The notes beneath the pieces are model-generated. The model was not told the origin of the DNA. It ran no database searches and saw only the letters and a list, made by a program, of their open reading frames with translations. From NCBI RefSeq assembly GCF_001905095.1, contig NZ_LWLS01000056.1, forward strand, positions 108,307 through 172,306: 64,000 nucleotides of DNA, read 5' to 3'. Positions within the stretch are counted from its first letter, which is position 1. Each line of letters starts with the position of its first letter. Positions 62,275 to 64,000 of the stretch are shown here, in pieces. Source of the stretch: Micromonospora sp. CB01531 (GTDB lineage Bacteria > Actinomycetota > Actinomycetes > Mycobacteriales > Micromonosporaceae). Position numbers and translations under genes: made by a program.

Positions 62275-63906
62275 CTACGCGGCGACCGACACCGGCGTGC
62301 TGAGCCGGCCCTCGTTCCCGCTGCGATCCAGCCCCGACACGCAGTAGGACAGGGAGCGGCCGGCCGGGGCGGCGCGGTCGACCCAGCCGCCACCACGGGC
62401 AGAGCCGATGAGGCGGGCCACCTCGGCGTCCACCCGGTAGACGGCGAAGCTCGCCGCGCCTTTTCCGCGCCAGGTCAGCACCACCCCGCCGTCCGCACGG
62501 CGTACGTCCGTGACCTCGGGCGCGGCGGGCGGCGCTGCCGGTAGCTGCGCCATCGTGGGCACCAGCGCCGGGCCGACGTAGTGCGCCTCGCTGTACCGGC
62601 TGACCGCCCCAAGTTTGTCGGCGCGCACCTGCTTGGCGCTGAAGTGCACGCTGCCGTTCACCCCGTGCCGCTGGTTGAGGGCGAGCTGGCGGTCCAACTC
62701 GGCCGGGTCGCGCCAGGCGCCGCGCTCGCCCACCCGGTAGTCGGCCTGGCCGATGTAGAGCTGCACCCGGGTGCCCCGCACCGTCGCCGCCCACCAGGGC
62801 AGCAGCTTGGCGTAGTCGGCCTTGCCGAACCCAATGTGCCAGTAGAGCTGGGGCACGACGTAGTCCAGCCACTGCTCCCGTACCCACAGTCGGGTGTCGG
62901 CATAGATGTCGTCGTAGCTCTGCAACCCGGCTGTCGCCGAGCCGGCCGGGTCGGTGCGCTTGTTACGCCAGATACCGAACGGGCTGATGCCGAACTTCAC
63001 CCACGGCTTGATCGCCTTGATCCGCTCACTCATCTCCCGGACCAGCGTGTTCACGTTGTCCCGCCGCCAGTCGGCCTTGTCCGCGAACCCCCGGCCGTAG
63101 CGGGCGAACGCCGCGCCGTCCGGAAAGTCCTGCCCGGCCTCCGGGTACGGGTAGAAGAAATCGTCGAAGTGCACCCCGTCGACGTCGTACCGCTGCACCG
63201 CCTCCAGCATCGAGTCCTCGACGAACTTGCGCGCCTCCGGCACACCCGGGTTGAAGTAGAGGCGGCTGCCGGGCCGGTCAGCGCTGGGATAGGTCACCAC
63301 CCAATCGGGGTGTCGGCGCAGCGGATGGGTCGGCGCGAGCTGGTCCAGCCGCGGGCCGGGGCCGCCGACCGTGGCCGGCTGCCCACCCCGGTACGGGTTG
63401 AACCAGGCGTGGAACTCCAGGTTGCGGGCGTGCGCCTCGGCGACCATGAACTCCATCGGGTCCCAGCCCGGGTCGCGGCCGTCGCGGCTCCCGGTCAGCC
63501 ACTGCGACCACGGCGCGTACCTGGACGGCCAGAGCGCGTCCCCGCTCGGCCGCACGTGCACGAACACCGCGTTGTGGTTGCGCCGCACGGCCAGGTCGAG
63601 CCAGCTTCGGAACTCGGCCCGCACCTTCTCGGCGGGCAGTCCGGGCCGGCTCGGCCAGTCGATGTTATTGACCGTCGTGATCCACATGCCGCGCAACTCG
63701 CGGGGTGCCCGCGCCGGCCGGCCGGCGCAGATCGGGGTGCCCGACGCAGCGACGTCGCCCTGCTCCAGTGCACCGCCACCGGCAACCCGCCCATGCAGAG
63801 ACCAGGCGCCGAGCGCGACCGCCACGGCGAGCGAGACGACCACCGCGACGAGGGTCTGGGTACGACGGCGGCGGAACCGGGGAGCGGGCGGAGCGGCGGC
63901 GGGCAT
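62275..63906 (-). CDS. GHL10/DUF187-family glycoside hydrolase-like exoprotein
   Basis: The product is 543 aa. One N-terminal helix (QTLVAVVVSLAVAVALGAWSL) acts as signal or anchor. The GHL10 TIM barrel runs at about 65-420: ELRGMWITTVNNIDWPS, NAVFVHVRPSGDALWPS, FHAWFNPYRGG, VDGVHFDDFFYPYPE, VKFGISPFGIWRN, YVVPQLYWHIGFGKADY. A fibronectin-III-like domain closes the protein (PEVTDVRRADGGVVLTWRGKGAASFAVYRVD). Known relatives act on peptidoglycan-like or acetylated glycans. It converges on the hydrolase gene with a 7-nt gap. Confidence 0.87.
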   Translation of the reverse strand: MPAAAPPAPRFRRRRTQTLVAVVVSLAVAVALGAWSLHGRVAGGGALEQGDVAASGTPICAGRPARAPRELRGMWITTVNNIDWPSRPGLPAEKVRAEFRSWLDLAVRRNHNAVFVHVRPSGDALWPSRYAPWSQWLTGSRDGRDPGWDPMEFMVAEAHARNLEFHAWFNPYRGGQPATVGGPGPRLDQLAPTHPLRRHPDWVVTYPSADRPGSRLYFNPGVPEARKFVEDSMLEAVQRYDVDGVHFDDFFYPYPEAGQDFPDGAAFARYGRGFADKADWRRDNVNTLVREMSERIKAIKPWVKFGISPFGIWRNKRTDPAGSATAGLQSYDDIYADTRLWVREQWLDYVVPQLYWHIGFGKADYAKLLPWWAATVRGTRVQLYIGQADYRVGERGAWRDPAELDRQLALNQRHGVNGSVHFSAKQVRADKLGAVSRYSEAHYVGPALVPTMAQLPAAPPAAPEVTDVRRADGGVVLTWRGKGAASFAVYRVDAEVARLIGSARGGGWVDRAAPAGRSLSYCVSGLDRSGNEGRLSTPVSVAA

Positions 63907-64000
63907 CGGCCCAGTCTGCCCGGTGCGGCCCGCCGGATGAAACCAGTTCGGCCGTTACTTAACAGCCAGCTAAGAGCGACCGGCGATAGGTGTCACTTGA

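Overview
The window is GC-rich DNA from a filamentous actinomycete. The high third-position GC, the many GTG starts, the abundance of secreted hydrolases and the gene families point to Micromonosporaceae (Micromonospora or a relative). That placement is inference; there is no rRNA or other marker gene here. It reads as an accessory or chromosome-arm region: short operons, many regulators with adjacent targets, secreted enzymes, one mobile element and several broken genes. No tRNA, rRNA or CRISPR array was seen.

Layout. 0.1-2.3 kb: secreted sialate O-acetylesterase-like protein. 2.4-5.1 kb: drug-resistance-like divergon (TetR and a Vat-type acetyltransferase against a TetX/Rox-type FAD monooxygenase). 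5.3-8.0 kb: metal resistance (CmtR-like sensor, CDF efflux protein, DUF3703, then ChrB and YkvA/DUF1232). 8.0-10.9 kb: membrane protein, a histidine kinase that has lost its catalytic half, its intact NarL-type response regulator, and a Tat-exported protein. 11.4-20.2 kb: secreted PQQ-type sugar dehydrogenase, LemA/DUF2207 pair, large S8 protease, and a LysR gene with an in-frame stop. 20.5-29.6 kb: O-methyltransferase, SRPBCC-ArsR-SRPBCC operon, MmcQ/YjbR, PP2C-like protein, frameshifted RibD/DHFR-like gene, winged-helix protein, anchored Cys-rich protein, aldo/keto reductase. 29.9-35.0 kb: second S8 protease, then a TnpB transposon of about 2.17 kb sitting inside an NAD-dependent epimerase gene. 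35.1-47.3 kb: two-component system, phytanoyl-CoA dioxygenase-like enzyme, D,D-carboxypeptidase, ECF sigma factor with an NTF2 tail, tandem-NTF2 protein, MFS transporter, GNAT, frameshifted FUSC-type membrane protein. 47.5-58.9 kb: the most coherent system, described below. 59.1-63.9 kb: GH18 chitinase (frameshifted), membrane-anchored hydrolase (frameshifted), GHL10 glycoside hydrolase.

The 47.5-58.9 kb locus is a divergon. Leftwards runs an eight-gene operon whose genes overlap or lie within about 20 nt: a family-5 solute-binding lipoprotein, two permeases, two ATPases, an aldo/keto reductase, an HpcH/HpaI aldolase and a BNR sialidase-like protein. Rightwards run a DUF1537 four-carbon acid-sugar kinase, a PdxA2-type dehydrogenase and a DeoR regulator. 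Together they look like import and dismantling of an acid-sugar-containing glycoside, ending in triose phosphate and pyruvate. The substrate is unknown. Perfect palindromes sit on both promoters.

Recurring themes. Ten starts have an (N)ANNNT element 6-7 nt upstream; nine of these are clear TANNNT matches, which suggests leaderless mRNAs. Seven genes are broken (nonsense, deletion, transposon insertion, four homopolymer frameshifts). The frameshifts may be real decay or sequence error and need raw-read confirmation.
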